From NCBI GenBank assembly GCA_964593555.1, contig CAZQIC010000077.1, positions 1 to 22,184 on the forward strand: a stretch of DNA of 22,184 nucleotides, given 5' to 3'. How positions within the stretch are numbered: the stretch's first letter is position 1; each line of letters opens with the position of its first letter. This DNA comes from CAZQIC01 sp964593555 (lineage in GTDB: Bacteria > Bacteroidota > Bacteroidia > JAFLBG01). The position numbers and the translations under genes are program-made. The notes under the pieces are model-generated. The model was not told where the DNA came from, did not search any database, and saw only the letters and a list, made by a program, of their open reading frames with translations. Below, piece after piece: positions 22,149 to 22,184 of this stretch.

Positions 22149-22184
22149 TTGATTTTAACAAATGTAACCGTATTTTTTTTTAGA

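Overview
The window looks like chromosomal DNA from a member of the Bacteroidota. The signs are an AT-rich composition, a type IX secretion (T9SS) C-terminal sorting domain, a DUF2480 gene, near-consensus Bacteroidota promoters (TTTG, about 20 bases, TAnnTTTG) and mostly weak Shine-Dalgarno sites. I see no rRNA, tRNA, CRISPR array, prophage or transposase gene.

Left part (1-4392): a FrnE/DsbA-like oxidoreductase that may be a lipoprotein converges on a Tat-type metallophosphoesterase. The phosphoesterase follows an MBOAT O-acyltransferase on the minus strand. A 200-base divergent region with two mirrored promoters and two hairpins separates these from pssA (phosphatidylserine synthase) and purS. 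Middle (4498-8775): a tetrapyrrole cluster, hemA, a hemC-hemD fusion and hemB, makes uroporphyrinogen III from glutamyl-tRNA. A GxxExxY gene is wedged between hemCD and hemB. Then come a secreted thioredoxin-fold protein and DUF2480 on the minus strand. A 1132-residue secreted protein follows, made of about 21 blade-like repeats, and it ends at a strong terminator.

Right part (14232-21738, all minus): an RluE/RsuA-type pseudouridine synthase lies downstream of a complete SUF iron-sulfur operon transcribed as sufA, sufB, [four-helix-bundle gene], sufC, sufD, sufS, sufE, [four-helix-bundle gene], sufT. It starts from a well-formed promoter with a 19-bp palindrome over the expected transcription start. 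A short secreted hypothetical protein begins at the right edge.

The most interesting observation is that three small accessory genes (one GxxExxY, two of the 23S-rRNA-intervening-sequence four-helix-bundle family) share one architecture. Each sits exactly at a gene junction inside a housekeeping operon, in the operon's direction, and is flanked by imperfect inverted repeats. Each stop codon lies in or just beside the distal arm. Pairing of the arms in the mRNA would bring the upstream stop and the downstream start back to within roughly 15-30 bases. This resembles an rRNA intervening sequence, but placed in mRNA. Separately, two conserved genes (sufS and the MBOAT gene) carry in-frame palindromic insertions that add about 12 and about 30 residues.
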